Below, one piece after another: positions 15,522 through 25,148 of a DNA stretch of 64,000 nt. The position numbers were made by a program, and so were the translations under genes. This stretch comes from DASXRU01 sp033856235 (GTDB taxonomy: Bacteria > Acidobacteriota > Blastocatellia > Pyrinomonadales > Pyrinomonadaceae). The notes under the pieces were generated by a model. It was not told where the DNA came from and did no database searches. It saw only the letters and a program-made list of their open reading frames with translations. The DNA is taken from the NCBI GenBank assembly GCA_033856235.1, contig JAWVFI010000085.1, forward strand, positions 5,304 to 69,303, read 5' to 3'. The first letter of the stretch is position 1; every line of letters starts with the position of its first letter.

Positions 15522-16866
15522 CCCGCTGGGGCCAGGTGCGAATCGCTCCTGTTGCCGTCAACAAACCTGGTGCTGTCCCATCCGGTTTTTGCCAAGCCGG
15601 CTCAACTGGCGCAAATTCAGGATGTTCAGTGCGAAAGACCTGGACCACCTGTTCATTCTCCTCAGGTTCAACTGAGCAAGTGGAATAGATCAAGCGACCT
15701 CCGCGGCGAACTAGTTCGGCTGCGTTCCTCAAGATCAATCTCTGGGTGGCTGCCAGCTCCTGGATGTCGCTTTCGGTGATGCGCCAGCGAATTTCGGGGT
15801 TGTGACGGAGCGTCCCGGTTCCAGTACACGGTGCGTCAACCAGTACCCTATCAAACGAGCCGGCGGCGAAAGGCAGCCCGCGGGCGGCATCATGAGCCAC
15901 AAGCTGAACGTCGCCAGCCCCCTGCAAGACTGCAAGCCGGCGCAGAGTTTTCAAGCGGTGTTCGTGCAAGTCAGCGGCGACTATCATCGTTCGCGGGTCC
16001 AACGCCGCGAGATGCAGAGCCTTGCTGCCCGGCGCAGCGCACACATCAAGGACTCGCTCTCCTGACTTCGCTTCCAGCAAACTGCCTACGAGCTGCGACG
16101 CTTCGTCCTGCAAATAAATCGCCCCGCGATGGGATAAAGTTTGGAGCACATCGCTCCCTCCCTTTACCCGCCAGGCGTCGGCAACCAGCCGTGATGGCTC
16201 AAGCACAGCGCCCGTAGCGCGTATCTCATCCAGGATTCGCTTCGGCTCTTCGGCGCGCCGTGTAAAACGAAAAGCAACCGGCGCCGCCTCGTTGTTCGCG
16301 CGCGCAAAGGACTCAGCCTCAGTCCCATAGCAGCGCACCCAACGTTCAATTAACCAGGCGGGATGCGAAGTCTCGACCGCGATGCGGGCAATTGGATCGC
16401 CTTCGTTTGCCGCCGGATCGTATTCAACTTCCCGCGTAGCCCGTCTCAGCACAGCATTGACAAAGCTGGCTGCGGAACGAAGTCGGGCCAGATAAACGAG
16501 ATTGACTGACTCGTTTACCGCCGCCGGCGCCGGTATGCGGGACAGGAAACGAATCTGATACAGGCCCAGACGCAGCGCCAGGCGCACCGCGACATCCACA
16601 CTTTCAATGGCGCGACCGGCGAAATGCTCGCTCACACGATCGAGCCACAACTGCCGCCGCAAGACTCCCAACACCAACTCATTCGTCAGTGCCCGATCAT
16701 CCTGGCGCATTTCCTGATCGAGTGTAGCAAGCAACGCGGACGCATACGCGCCTTCAGTTTCAACCCGGCGCAGGATCTCGAACGCAGCGCGGCGCGCCGG
16801 AGAAACGGTTTTACTTCCCTTGCTGCCGGCGCGCCCTCGATTCACGGCGGGTGGCGTTGCTTTCAT
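15478..16866 (-). CDS. rsmB: 16S rRNA (cytosine(967)-C(5))-methyltransferase
   Basis: 462 aa. The N-terminal NusB-like RNA-binding domain (about 20-155; SPARRAAFEILRRVETEGAY) precedes a SAM-dependent methyltransferase (about 180-460). Motifs include GERVLDVCAAPGSKALHLAA for SAM binding, VDAPCTGTGTLRHNPEIRW with the motif IV Cys, and IYSTCSVEPEENEQVV with the catalytic Cys. It overlaps the upstream fmt gene by four bases (ATGA), a well-known fmt-rsmB coupling. Confidence 0.97.
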   Translation of the reverse strand: MKATPPAVNRGRAGSKGSKTVSPARRAAFEILRRVETEGAYASALLATLDQEMRQDDRALTNELVLGVLRRQLWLDRVSEHFAGRAIESVDVAVRLALRLGLYQIRFLSRIPAPAAVNESVNLVYLARLRSAASFVNAVLRRATREVEYDPAANEGDPIARIAVETSHPAWLIERWVRCYGTEAESFARANNEAAPVAFRFTRRAEEPKRILDEIRATGAVLEPSRLVADAWRVKGGSDVLQTLSHRGAIYLQDEASQLVGSLLEAKSGERVLDVCAAPGSKALHLAALDPRTMIVAADLHEHRLKTLRRLAVLQGAGDVQLVAHDAARGLPFAAGSFDRVLVDAPCTGTGTLRHNPEIRWRITESDIQELAATQRLILRNAAELVRRGGRLIYSTCSVEPEENEQVVQVFRTEHPEFAPVEPAWQKPDGTAPGLLTATGAIRTWPQRDDVDGFFMAAFTRS

Positions 16867-17801
16867 TGCGTTTCCTGTAGCCGCCGGCCCGCTTCCATAC
16901 GAGCGCCGTTGAGATACTCGCGCGCGTTGATGCGCCTGCCGCCCTCAGTTTGCACCTCCAACAGACTAAGCGCGGTATCAGCGCCGCACTTCACGATCAA
17001 ATCGTCACCGTGTGCGGCAATGATGGTGCCCGGGGGATGTTCATTGGCTTCGATGATTTTTGGAAAAGCACGCCAGACAATCAAGCGGCGAGAGTTATAG
17101 AAACTATACGCGTTCGGCCAGGGTTGAAAGCCCCTCACCCGCCGCTCGATGGCGAAAGCATCCATGAACCAATCAATCAGGCCATCCTGCCTTTTTAGAA
17201 TTGGAGCAAACGTCGCGTCGTCATGACTTTGGGGCTGAGGCGTAAGGGAACCGAATTGGCCAAGGGTTTGGGACAGCAACTCGGCCCCCACACTGGCCAA
17301 ACGATCCATGAGTTGAGCCGCCGTCTCTTCTGAATGGACCGGCGTTTCGCTTTGCAAAAGTATCGGGCCGGAATCGAGTTCCTCCTCCACCACCATTGTC
17401 GTGACGCCAGTTTTCTCTTCACCGTTGATGATGGCCCAGTTCACCGGGGCGGCGCCGCGGTATTTCGGCAGCAGCGAGAAATGAACGTTCACACAACCAT
17501 GCCGGGGTGCGCTCAGGAATTCAGCCGGCAAGATGCGCCCGTAGGCCACCACGACCGCGACATCCGCCTGGTGGGAGGCAAACAGAGCTTTTGTGTCCGC
17601 CACCTTAATCTTTGAGGGTTGATGGACCGTGAGTCCCTGCGAAACGGCAAATTCTTTTACAGGCGACAGGGACATCTTGTGTCCGCGGCCGGAAGATTTG
17701 TCAGGCTGGGTCCAGACAGCAATCACCTCGTGGCCGTCGTTGAGGCACTGGCGCAACGAAGGGACAGCGGATTCCGGCGTGCCCATGAAAACAATGCGCA
17801 T
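16863..17801 (-). CDS. fmt: Methionyl-tRNA formyltransferase
   Basis: 312 aa. It formylates initiator Met-tRNA with 10-formyl-THF. N-terminal RIVFMGTPESAVPSLRQC, folate/catalytic motif VNVHFSLLPKYRGAAPVNWA (Asn and His of the active site) and the following INGEEKTGVTTMVVEEELDS carrying the conserved Asp region; C-terminal OB-like domain from about 205. It is coupled to rsmB by an ATGA overlap. The partner deformylase def lies nearby at 19565-20086 rather than adjacent. Confidence 0.97.
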   Translation of the reverse strand: MRIVFMGTPESAVPSLRQCLNDGHEVIAVWTQPDKSSGRGHKMSLSPVKEFAVSQGLTVHQPSKIKVADTKALFASHQADVAVVVAYGRILPAEFLSAPRHGCVNVHFSLLPKYRGAAPVNWAIINGEEKTGVTTMVVEEELDSGPILLQSETPVHSEETAAQLMDRLASVGAELLSQTLGQFGSLTPQPQSHDDATFAPILKRQDGLIDWFMDAFAIERRVRGFQPWPNAYSFYNSRRLIVWRAFPKIIEANEHPPGTIIAAHGDDLIVKCGADTALSLLEVQTEGGRRINAREYLNGARMEAGRRLQETQ

Positions 17802-17837
17802 AGTTCAGGTCAGGCTTGCCTTACCGGGGTTGGACTA

Positions 17838-17877
17838 AAATGAAAGGAGGCTACGCCTCTGGAAGAAGGCGTAGCCT
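17838..17877 (-). terminator. Rho-independent terminator after pruA
   Basis: A perfect 11-bp stem AGGCTACGCCT/AGGCGTAGCCT (17848-17858 and 17867-17877) with an 8-base loop. Read on the minus strand it is followed by CCTTTCATTTTAG, a T-rich tract. It separates pruA from fmt. Confidence 0.75.
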
Positions 17878-17921
17878 GTCCAAAAATTACGGGCGGCTGG
17901 GCCGTTATCCGCTTCACCAGA

Positions 17922-19514
17922 TCAAATCGCCGCGCGCTTCTCCACTTTAGCGTTCGTCGTCGCTCCAACCCTGGTTGAAGAAAGTTTCGCCTGCATAAAC
18001 AACAGCAGGTAGTCGCGACCGCCGGCCTTTGAATCTGTGCCTGACATGTTGAAGCCGCCAAAAGGATGTACTCCAACCAGCGCTCCTGTGCATTTGCGAT
18101 TCAGGTAAAGGTTGCCGACATGAAACTCCTGGCGTGCGCGGTCAAGCTTCGCAGGATCGTTTGTGTAGACGGCGCCGGTCAATCCGTATTGCGTGTCGTT
18201 CGCAATCCGCAGCGCGTCGTCGAAATCTCCGGCGCGAATCACGGCCAGAACCGGCCCAAAGATTTCTTCCTGCTCTATCGTGTCTCCAGGTTTCACATCA
18301 GCAATGACGGTTGGCTCAACAAAGAAGCCCTTCTCACCATCCGCACCCCCACCGGCCAGTACCCGGCCACCCTCTGCTTTTCCCTTATCGATGTAATCGT
18401 TGATGGCCTTGAACGCCTTTTGGTTAATCACCGCGCTCATGTTTGTCGCTGGGTCGGTCGGCTCACCGGTCCTAATTTTTTCGGTCCGCTCAGCGATTTT
18501 TTCCAGCATCGAGTCATAGACATCGGTGTGAATGATTGCCCGCGAGCAGGCGGAGCATTTCTGTCCCTGAAATCCGAACGCCGACTGGACCACGCCGGTG
18601 GCGGCCTCGTCCAGGTCAGTATCAGCATCGACGATAATCGCGTCTTTGCCGCCCATTTCGGCCACTACCCGCTTGATCCACATTTGGCCCGGCTGCGCTT
18701 TCGCGGCGCGCTCGTTAATGCGCAGGCCAATCTCTTTTGAACCGGTGAACGCCACGAAGCGGGTCAGCGGATGGTCCACAACGACGTCGCCGACTTCCGC
18801 GCCCGAGCCCGTCAGAAAGTTGACTACACCCGCCGGCATCCCGGCCTCTTCCAGCAACTCAAAAAACTTGTAGGCGATCGTGGGAGCGTCCGATGAGGGC
18901 TTCAGCACGACTGTGTTCCCAGTAACGATCGCAGCGGCTGTCATTCCGGCCATGATCGCGAGGGGAAAATTCCACGGCGGAATAACGCAGCCCACCCCGA
19001 TGGGAATGTATTCGAGCCGGTTGTCTTCACCCTCGAGTTTCGTCAGCGGTTGTTCGCCGGCGTAGCGCAACATCTCCCGACCATAAAACTCCAGAAAGTC
19101 GATCGCTTCCGCCGTGTCACCATCGGCCTCGGCCCAGGTCTTCGCAACTTCATGAATCATCCAGGCGGACATTTCATGTTTCCGTTCGCGCAGCATTCCG
19201 GCGACGCGGAACAAGAGGTCGGCACGCTGCTCGGGGCGCGTATAACGCCAGGTCTTAAAGGTTTCATGCGCCACTTCCACGGCGCGACCGGCAAGCTCTT
19301 TGGTGGCCTTATTGAATTTACCAACTACCTGAGTTCGGTTGGCGGGATTGAAACTGTCGAGCTTGCTGCTGGTGGTAAGGCGTTCCCCGCCAATCACGAG
19401 CGGATATTCCTGTCCCAATTGGCTTTTGACTTTCTCAATCGCCGCGCGCATCACCTGCGCATTCTCTTCCCTGCTGAAATCAGTAAACGGTTCGTTGCGA
19501 AACTCAGTCTGCAT
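17922..19514 (-). CDS. pruA: L-glutamate gamma-semialdehyde dehydrogenase (P5C dehydrogenase)
   Basis: 530 aa from the ATG at 19514, which has GGAG seven bases upstream; a TTG four codons earlier is less likely. It oxidises pyrroline-5-carboxylate/glutamate semialdehyde to glutamate with NAD in proline breakdown. ALDH landmarks: VIPPWNFPLAIMAGMTAAAI, FTGSKEIGLRINERAAKAQP, catalytic Glu in VVAEMGGKDAIIVD, and nucleophile Cys in FGFQGQKCSACSRAI. The C-terminal half includes EIFGPVLAVIRA. It is a stand-alone dehydrogenase without the PutA proline dehydrogenase part, and no putA-like gene is in the window. Confidence 0.95.
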   Translation of the reverse strand: MQTEFRNEPFTDFSREENAQVMRAAIEKVKSQLGQEYPLVIGGERLTTSSKLDSFNPANRTQVVGKFNKATKELAGRAVEVAHETFKTWRYTRPEQRADLLFRVAGMLRERKHEMSAWMIHEVAKTWAEADGDTAEAIDFLEFYGREMLRYAGEQPLTKLEGEDNRLEYIPIGVGCVIPPWNFPLAIMAGMTAAAIVTGNTVVLKPSSDAPTIAYKFFELLEEAGMPAGVVNFLTGSGAEVGDVVVDHPLTRFVAFTGSKEIGLRINERAAKAQPGQMWIKRVVAEMGGKDAIIVDADTDLDEAATGVVQSAFGFQGQKCSACSRAIIHTDVYDSMLEKIAERTEKIRTGEPTDPATNMSAVINQKAFKAINDYIDKGKAEGGRVLAGGGADGEKGFFVEPTVIADVKPGDTIEQEEIFGPVLAVIRAGDFDDALRIANDTQYGLTGAVYTNDPAKLDRARQEFHVGNLYLNRKCTGALVGVHPFGGFNMSGTDSKAGGRDYLLLFMQAKLSSTRVGATTNAKVEKRAAI

Positions 19515-19564
19515 GTCACACTCCAATAAAAGTTTGCTTTAAGTATTCCTGCTCCTGCCCCTGA

Positions 19565-20086
19565 TCACTTATATCCCCACTCGCCCGCCTTCTGCAGTTT
19601 CTTGATCTTGCGCTTCACAATTTCGCGTTTGAGTGGCGACATTTTGTCAATAAACACGATCCCGTCACAGTGATCCGTTTCGTGCAGCATACAGCGGGCG
19701 GTCAACTCAGTCCCATCGATCTCGAACAACTCACCATTAACATCGTGGGCGCGAACAACCGCGCGCAGACTGCGCTCCACCGGAAAAAATATTCCCGGGA
19801 ATGAAAGACAACCTTCTTCACCGTCCTGATCGCCTTCGACGTGTAGAACTTCCGGGTTGATCAAAACGACCTGCTGGCTGGGGTCTTTACCCGCGGAACA
19901 ATCCATTACGAACAGGCGCTTGGCCACTCCCACCTGCACCGCCGCCATACCCACGCCGGGCGCCGCGTACATGGTCTCGAACATGTCGCCGACAAGCTGC
20001 TTCAGGCCCTCGTCGAACAACGTGACCGGGTCCGCCGGCGTATCCAGCACCGGGTTCGGCCAGGTTACAATTTTCATTAATGCCAT
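19565..20086 (-). CDS. def: Peptide deformylase
   Basis: 173 aa. It removes the N-formyl group from nascent proteins. The three metal-site motifs are present: motif 1 PGVGMAAVQVG (Met where GLAAxQ usually has Leu), motif 2 GEEGCLSFPGIF (metal Cys) and motif 3 MLHETDHCDG (HExxH metal ligands). A second ATG three codons in is an alternative start. It lies between pruA and aroC on the same strand, with 118 bases separating it from aroC. Confidence 0.97.
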   Translation of the reverse strand: MALMKIVTWPNPVLDTPADPVTLFDEGLKQLVGDMFETMYAAPGVGMAAVQVGVAKRLFVMDCSAGKDPSQQVVLINPEVLHVEGDQDGEEGCLSFPGIFFPVERSLRAVVRAHDVNGELFEIDGTELTARCMLHETDHCDGIVFIDKMSPLKREIVKRKIKKLQKAGEWGYK

Positions 20087-20204
20087 CGTGATCTAATAAC
20101 TCCACTTAACCGGTGATGTCATGATTGTAAGGCAGACGTACCACCATTGTCAGCATGAAGGCATTTCCCGCCAGTCGCCGGGAGTTGGGCGCCGCCATCT
20201 CTAC

Positions 20205-21374
20205 TCAGTAGCCACGCAATTGTTCACGGTAGCCTTCGAAGTTCCGTTTCATTTCGCCCAAACTGTCGCCGCCGAATTTCTCGCGCATCGCCGAGGCCAG
20301 GACAAGGGCGACCATCGCCTCGCCGATGACTCCGGCGGCGGGGACGGCGGTAATGTCGGAACGCTCAAAGGCTGCGAGCTCTTCCTGCTTTGTATCAATA
20401 TCGACAGAACGCAGAGCGCGCCTCAAAGTTGAAAGCGGTTTTAGATGGCCGCGTACGCGCAGCTCTTCGCCATTGGTGATGCCGCCTTCCAAACCTCCGG
20501 CGCGATTCGTGGCCCTGATGAATTCCCGCGTCCCCTCGTTGTATCCGATCTCGTCGTGAACTTCAGAGCCGGGCAAACTGCTGGCTTGCGCGCCGGCGCC
20601 AATCGCAACCGCCTTCACCGCCGGTATCGACATCACAGCCTGGGCCAGCCGGCCGTCGAGCTTTAGATCCCAGGCCGTGTGCGAGCCAATACCCGGAACT
20701 ACACCACGCGCCACAACTTCAAAGATGCCCCCCAACGTGTCCCCCGCGGCGCGTTTCTTATCAATCAATTTCACCATCCGCTGTTCCAGTTTCTTGTCCC
20801 CACAGCGCAGCGGCGCGTCCTCCGGGATCGCGTTAATTTTTTTCCACGAAAGCTCGAGGGGCTGATTGGGAATACCGCCGAGTTGGATTACGTGACTGCG
20901 AATGTCGATAGCAAAGGTCGCGAGCAGATGCTTCGCGAGTGCTCCACACGCGACCCGAGCTGCTGTCTCTCGCGCCGACGCTCTCTCCAGCACGTCGCGC
21001 AAATCACGTGTCGAAAACTTTTGCCCTCCCGCAAGGTCCGCATGTCCGGGTCGCGGGCGCTTCACTCGTCGAGACTTTGCCGGCGCCAACTCGCGCGGCC
21101 CGCTGGCCATCACATCGGTCCAGTTCGCCCAGTCTTTGTTCTGAATCATCAAAGCGACTGGCGAGCCCAAAGTCAGACCATGACGCACGCCGCTGAGAAT
21201 CTCTGCGCGGTCATCCTCGATCTTCATCCGACCCCCGCGGCCATAGCCCCACTGCCGCCGGCGCAGCTCATGATTGATACTGTCGATATCTACCGGCAGC
21301 CCGGCTGGAAGACCTTCGACAATCGCTAACAGGGCGCGTCCGTGTGATTCTCCGGCGGTGGTAAATCGAAACAT
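20205..21374 (-). CDS. aroC: Chorismate synthase
   Basis: 389 aa from the ATG at 21374 (MFRFTTAGESHGRALL), which is where the family begins; an in-frame upstream ATG at 21422 would add 16 non-conserved residues. It converts EPSP to chorismate using reduced FMN, the last shikimate-pathway step. Motifs: FTTAGESHGRALLAIVEGLP, RRQWGYGRGGRMKIEDD, KRPRPGHADLAGGQKF, ERASARETAARVACGA and DIDTKQEELAAFERSDITAV. Confidence 0.97.
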   Translation of the reverse strand: MFRFTTAGESHGRALLAIVEGLPAGLPVDIDSINHELRRRQWGYGRGGRMKIEDDRAEILSGVRHGLTLGSPVALMIQNKDWANWTDVMASGPRELAPAKSRRVKRPRPGHADLAGGQKFSTRDLRDVLERASARETAARVACGALAKHLLATFAIDIRSHVIQLGGIPNQPLELSWKKINAIPEDAPLRCGDKKLEQRMVKLIDKKRAAGDTLGGIFEVVARGVVPGIGSHTAWDLKLDGRLAQAVMSIPAVKAVAIGAGAQASSLPGSEVHDEIGYNEGTREFIRATNRAGGLEGGITNGEELRVRGHLKPLSTLRRALRSVDIDTKQEELAAFERSDITAVPAAGVIGEAMVALVLASAMREKFGGDSLGEMKRNFEGYREQLRGY

Positions 21375-21434
21375 TGGTTGAATCGTAAATGGTGAAAGGT
21401 AATTAGTAAATCGGGGCGCCAAAGGTCGCGTCGC

Positions 21435-22940
21435 CTATTTCACCTGGCTATCCGCAAAAATATTGCCGCGCCCCAGAATTCCGGCAGGATCAAAAGCGCG
21501 TTTCAGTGCCGCCATTTCGACCAGGTGCTGGTCGCCATAAAGCTCACGCAGGTATTCGCGTTTCAGCTTTCCAATTCCGTGCTCCGCTGAAATAGTGCCG
21601 CCGAGTTCAACTGCGCGCCGAATGAATTTCAGGTAAATCTCGCGAGCAAGTTTGGCTTCGTTTTCGTCGCGCGGCAGGATGTTCACATGCACATGATTGT
21701 CGCCGATATGCCCGAAGACTGTGTACTTGAGAGAGCCGCCGCGCAGCGCCTCCTGATAAAACCGGAACATTGCTGGAAACTGTTCGTCCGGAACCGCCAT
21801 GTCCGTGGAAACCTTTCGCTGGTTGAAACGAGCGAACCATTCGTTCATCAAGACCGGCAGTTGGTGCCGAAACTCTCGCAACTTTCCCTGGTCTTGTTCG
21901 TTGGTCGCGAACCACGACTCGTCACCCATCGCCTCGTGACGTTCCATCAGTTGCAGCCATGAATCCATCAAAGACTCTTCACTCCGGCTGGTTGTTTCCT
22001 GTTCGAAGAAGATCGCGCCGATAGCTGCTGCAGGAATATCGGGATACTTTTGACGAAGAAATCCGAGCGACTCATGATCGAAGTATTCAAGGGCCCGCGC
22101 GTCAAGGGTTTCGCTGATCAATTCATCGGTCAACCGTGACTGCAGTGAAATCCTCCGGGCTTCGCGAACAAACGCCAGCAGCTTTTCTTCTGATTCGAAG
22201 AACACCACGCCGCTCAAAAGTCCTTCTGGCTGAGGAAGCAGTCGCACTTCGGCTTCCACAATGACACCCAGCGTTCCTTCACTTCCGATGAACAGATCGA
22301 TCAGATCCATTTCCGGCGCGACGTAATAAGCGGCCGCGTGTTTACGGGTCGCCGGCATGCGATACGAAGGGAGCTGGGCCTTAATTACCCGCCCCGACGA
22401 AGTTGAAATTCTGATTTGGCCGTTAGCGGCTGCACGCAACTCTCCGCGGTGAATATCGAGGACATCCCCGGTAGCCAGGGCAAGCTGCAATCGCTCGACG
22501 TAGTTTCGCGTTGCCCCGTACTTGAAGGTCCGCGAGCCGGATGCGTTCGTCGCGATGGTGCCGCCAAGAAAACAGGTAGTCTCGGTTGGATCCGGAGGGT
22601 AGAACAATTTTTCGGCGGCCACGGCGCGCTGGAGATCAGCCAGGCGCACGCCTGCCTGGGCAGTTGCCCGGCCCCCAGAGTTCTGATGGATGATGCTTTT
22701 GATGTGATTTAGCCGATCGGTAGCCAGAACGATGCCGCCGAACGGCACGCGTCCGCCGACTGTTCCTGTGCCGGCGCCGGAGATTGTCACTGGGGTTTTC
22801 GTGGCGCTTGATTCCGACAGCAGCGCGCCAACTTCCGCCGCGCTCTCAGGAAGGATTACGCGCTCCGCATGGCCGCCTGGGATGTGAGACGCATCAACCA
22901 GGAAGTCCTGCATCTCATCAGGCTGCGTTTTAGTGAGCAT
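21435..22940 (-). CDS. FAD-binding oxidase, GlcD/D-lactate dehydrogenase type
   Basis: 501 aa from the ATG at 22940; the frame stays open further upstream into uvrB but that part is not conserved-looking. The PCMH-type FAD-binding domain (about 35-215) shows TPVTISGAGTGTVGGRVPFG, FLGGTIATNASGSRTFKYGA and GSEGTLGVIVEAEVRLLP. The C-terminal oxidase domain (about 240-495) ends with KYTVFGHIGDNHVHVNILP, GGTISAEHGIGKLKREYL and RAFDPAGILGRGNI. It should oxidise a 2-hydroxy acid such as glycolate or D-lactate; the substrate cannot be read from the sequence. No GlcE or GlcF subunit is adjacent. Confidence 0.9.
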   Translation of the reverse strand: MLTKTQPDEMQDFLVDASHIPGGHAERVILPESAAEVGALLSESSATKTPVTISGAGTGTVGGRVPFGGIVLATDRLNHIKSIIHQNSGGRATAQAGVRLADLQRAVAAEKLFYPPDPTETTCFLGGTIATNASGSRTFKYGATRNYVERLQLALATGDVLDIHRGELRAAANGQIRISTSSGRVIKAQLPSYRMPATRKHAAAYYVAPEMDLIDLFIGSEGTLGVIVEAEVRLLPQPEGLLSGVVFFESEEKLLAFVREARRISLQSRLTDELISETLDARALEYFDHESLGFLRQKYPDIPAAAIGAIFFEQETTSRSEESLMDSWLQLMERHEAMGDESWFATNEQDQGKLREFRHQLPVLMNEWFARFNQRKVSTDMAVPDEQFPAMFRFYQEALRGGSLKYTVFGHIGDNHVHVNILPRDENEAKLAREIYLKFIRRAVELGGTISAEHGIGKLKREYLRELYGDQHLVEMAALKRAFDPAGILGRGNIFADSQVK

Positions 22941-22965
22941 TGTCGGTGTTGGATAAATCAACGCG

Positions 22966-24954
22966 CTACGCCATTTGCAGCTCGCGCTCACGCAGGTACT
23001 TGATGCGGTCGCGTAACTCAGCCGCGCGCTCGAATTCAAACCGCTTGGCGTGCGCTCGCATCTCGATTTCCAAGCGGGTGATGGTGGCGTCAATATTGTC
23101 GCGCGTGTATTCCTCAAATTCTTCCAGGTTCAGCGGGACTTTGAAGTAATCAGCCTCAGACGCCGTGATCAGCGTGCTCTCGATCGGCTTAATGATTGTC
23201 TGCGGAGTTATCCCGTGTTCGCGATTGTAAACTTCCTGCAGTGCCCGCCGGCGGTTGGTTTCGTCAATGGCGCGTTTCATCGAATCAGTAATGCGGTCGG
23301 CATAGAGAATTGCTTTCCCGTTCGCATTGCGCGCTGCGCGGCCAATTGTTTGAATCAACGATTGCTCTGAACGCAGGAAACCCTCTTTGTCGGCATCCAG
23401 AATTGCCACCAGCGAAACTTCCGGCAGATCCAGACCTTCGCGCAGCAGGTTAATTCCGACCAAAACATCGAATTCTCCCCGCCGCAGGTCCCTCAGAATC
23501 TTAATGCGCTCCAGAGTTTCGATATCGGAGTGCAGGTAGCGCACGCGCACGTCCACTTCAGTAAAGTACTCGGTCAAATCCTCAGACATCCGCTTGGTGA
23601 GCGTCGTCACCAGAACGCGTTCATTGCGTTCAGCTCGCAGGCGGCACTCTTCGAGCAGATGATCGATCTGGCCTTTGACTGGTCGCACTTCAATCTGCGG
23701 GTCGGTCAGCCCGGTGGGCCGAATAATTTGCTCGATTACTTCGCCACCCGACTTGGTTAACTCGTAGGGTCCAGGCGTCGCCGACACATAAATGACTTGA
23801 CCCATCCGCGATTCGAACTCGTAGAAATTGAGCGGCCGGTTGTCCATAGCCGACGGTAATCGGAACCCGTAGTCCACCAGAGTTCGCTTGCGTGCCTGAT
23901 CGCCATTAAACATTCCGCGAATTTGGGGCATCGTCTGGTGCGATTCATCTATTACCACCATCGTGTCCCGCGGCAGGTAGTCCAGCAGCGTTGGTGGCGG
24001 CTCGCCAGGTTTTTTGCCGGTCAAATGTCGCGAGTAGTTCTCAATACCGCGGCAGAATCCCATCTCCTTCATCATCTCCAGATCGAACATTGTTCGCTGG
24101 TGCAGGCGCTGGGCTTCCACGAGTTTGCCTTCATGGATGAGTTTCGGCTCCCACCACTCCAGCTCGTCGCGGATAGACTTTATCGCCCCCTTGATCGTGC
24201 TCTTCGGCATCACGTAATGCGACTTGGGATAAATCGGAAGACGTGAGGTGTGCTTTTGTGTGACCTCGCCCAGCAGTGGATCGATCGTGGAAATGGAATC
24301 AATTTCGTCACCCCAGAGCTCGATTCGATACGCCTCATCCTGGTAACTGGGATAGACCTCGACGACATCACCGCGCACACGAAAAGAGCCGCGTCCGAAG
24401 GTGATGTCCGACCTTTCATATTGCAATTCCACCAGCCGCTGAAGGAGATTGTCTCGAGTAATGCGCAGGCCCGGCTCAATGAACAAAAGCATGCCGTAAT
24501 AGGCATCTGGATCGCCCAGACCATAAATGCATGACACGCTGGCGACAACAATGACGTCGCGGCGTTCGAATAGCGCCCGGGTCGCCGACATTCGCAGGCG
24601 GTCGATTTCATCATTGATGGTCGCTTCCTTCTCAATGTACGTGTCAGACGACGGTACGTACGCTTCCGGCTGGTAGTAATCGTAGTAGGAAACGAAGTAC
24701 TCGACGGAGTTCTGGGGAAAGAGCGACCTGAATTCCTGATGCAGCTGGGCGGCGAGCGTCTTGTTGTGTGCGATTACCAGCGTGGGCCGTTGCGTCTTTT
24801 GAATCACACTAGCGACGGTGAACGTCTTGCCACTGCCAGTAATGCCCAGCAATACCTGGTCCTTTATGCCGTCATCCAGCCCGCGCACGAGGGCATCAAT
24901 TGCCTGGGGCTGATCACCCTGTGGTTGATATTCCGACTGCAGTTTGAAAGGCAT
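22966..24954 (-). CDS. uvrB: Excinuclease ABC subunit B
   Basis: 662 aa. UvrB verifies DNA damage in nucleotide excision repair together with UvrA and UvrC. Walker A LLGITGSGKTFTVASVIQ near residue 35, beta-hairpin region YFVSYYDYYQPEAYVPSSDT, helicase motifs DESHQTMPQIRGMFNGD and GRAARNANGKAILYAD, and the C-terminal UVR motif KRFEFERAAELRDRIKYLRE for UvrC contact. Full length, no anomalies. A terminator at 25074-25118 separates it from the HEAT-repeat operon upstream. Confidence 0.98.
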   Translation of the reverse strand: MPFKLQSEYQPQGDQPQAIDALVRGLDDGIKDQVLLGITGSGKTFTVASVIQKTQRPTLVIAHNKTLAAQLHQEFRSLFPQNSVEYFVSYYDYYQPEAYVPSSDTYIEKEATINDEIDRLRMSATRALFERRDVIVVASVSCIYGLGDPDAYYGMLLFIEPGLRITRDNLLQRLVELQYERSDITFGRGSFRVRGDVVEVYPSYQDEAYRIELWGDEIDSISTIDPLLGEVTQKHTSRLPIYPKSHYVMPKSTIKGAIKSIRDELEWWEPKLIHEGKLVEAQRLHQRTMFDLEMMKEMGFCRGIENYSRHLTGKKPGEPPPTLLDYLPRDTMVVIDESHQTMPQIRGMFNGDQARKRTLVDYGFRLPSAMDNRPLNFYEFESRMGQVIYVSATPGPYELTKSGGEVIEQIIRPTGLTDPQIEVRPVKGQIDHLLEECRLRAERNERVLVTTLTKRMSEDLTEYFTEVDVRVRYLHSDIETLERIKILRDLRRGEFDVLVGINLLREGLDLPEVSLVAILDADKEGFLRSEQSLIQTIGRAARNANGKAILYADRITDSMKRAIDETNRRRALQEVYNREHGITPQTIIKPIESTLITASEADYFKVPLNLEEFEEYTRDNIDATITRLEIEMRAHAKRFEFERAAELRDRIKYLRERELQMA

Positions 24955-25073
24955 CGAATGAATTCTAAATTGTTATTGGGGAATAAACAAAAGGCCCGAA
25001 GTTGTCGGTGGTGCCAAGTTCCAAGTTCACGTAGAACCGCAACGCTGCCCCATGGTGTCGTAACAATTCGCTG

Positions 25074-25118
25074 CCAAAAACAAATCGTGAATGGAAACCA
25101 ATTGGTCTCCATTCACGA
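25074..25118 (-). terminator. Strong intrinsic terminator after the HEAT-repeat operon
   Basis: A perfect 11-bp stem TCGTGAATGGA/TCCATTCACGA (25085-25095 and 25108-25118) encloses a 12-base loop that is itself palindromic (CCAATTGG). Read on the minus strand it is followed directly by TTTGTTTTTGG. It lies about 30 bases after the stop of the last HEAT-repeat gene and closes that transcription unit. Confidence 0.85.
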
Positions 25119-25148
25119 CGTAGAAGTGCCTGCGCGGTTTTGCCGAGC

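Noticed and set aside
22941..23117. N-terminal extension of the GlcD-type oxidase overlapping uvrB
   Set aside because: The extra 59 residues are Ser/Arg-rich shadow coding of the uvrB 3' end; the ATG at 22940 fits the family start.
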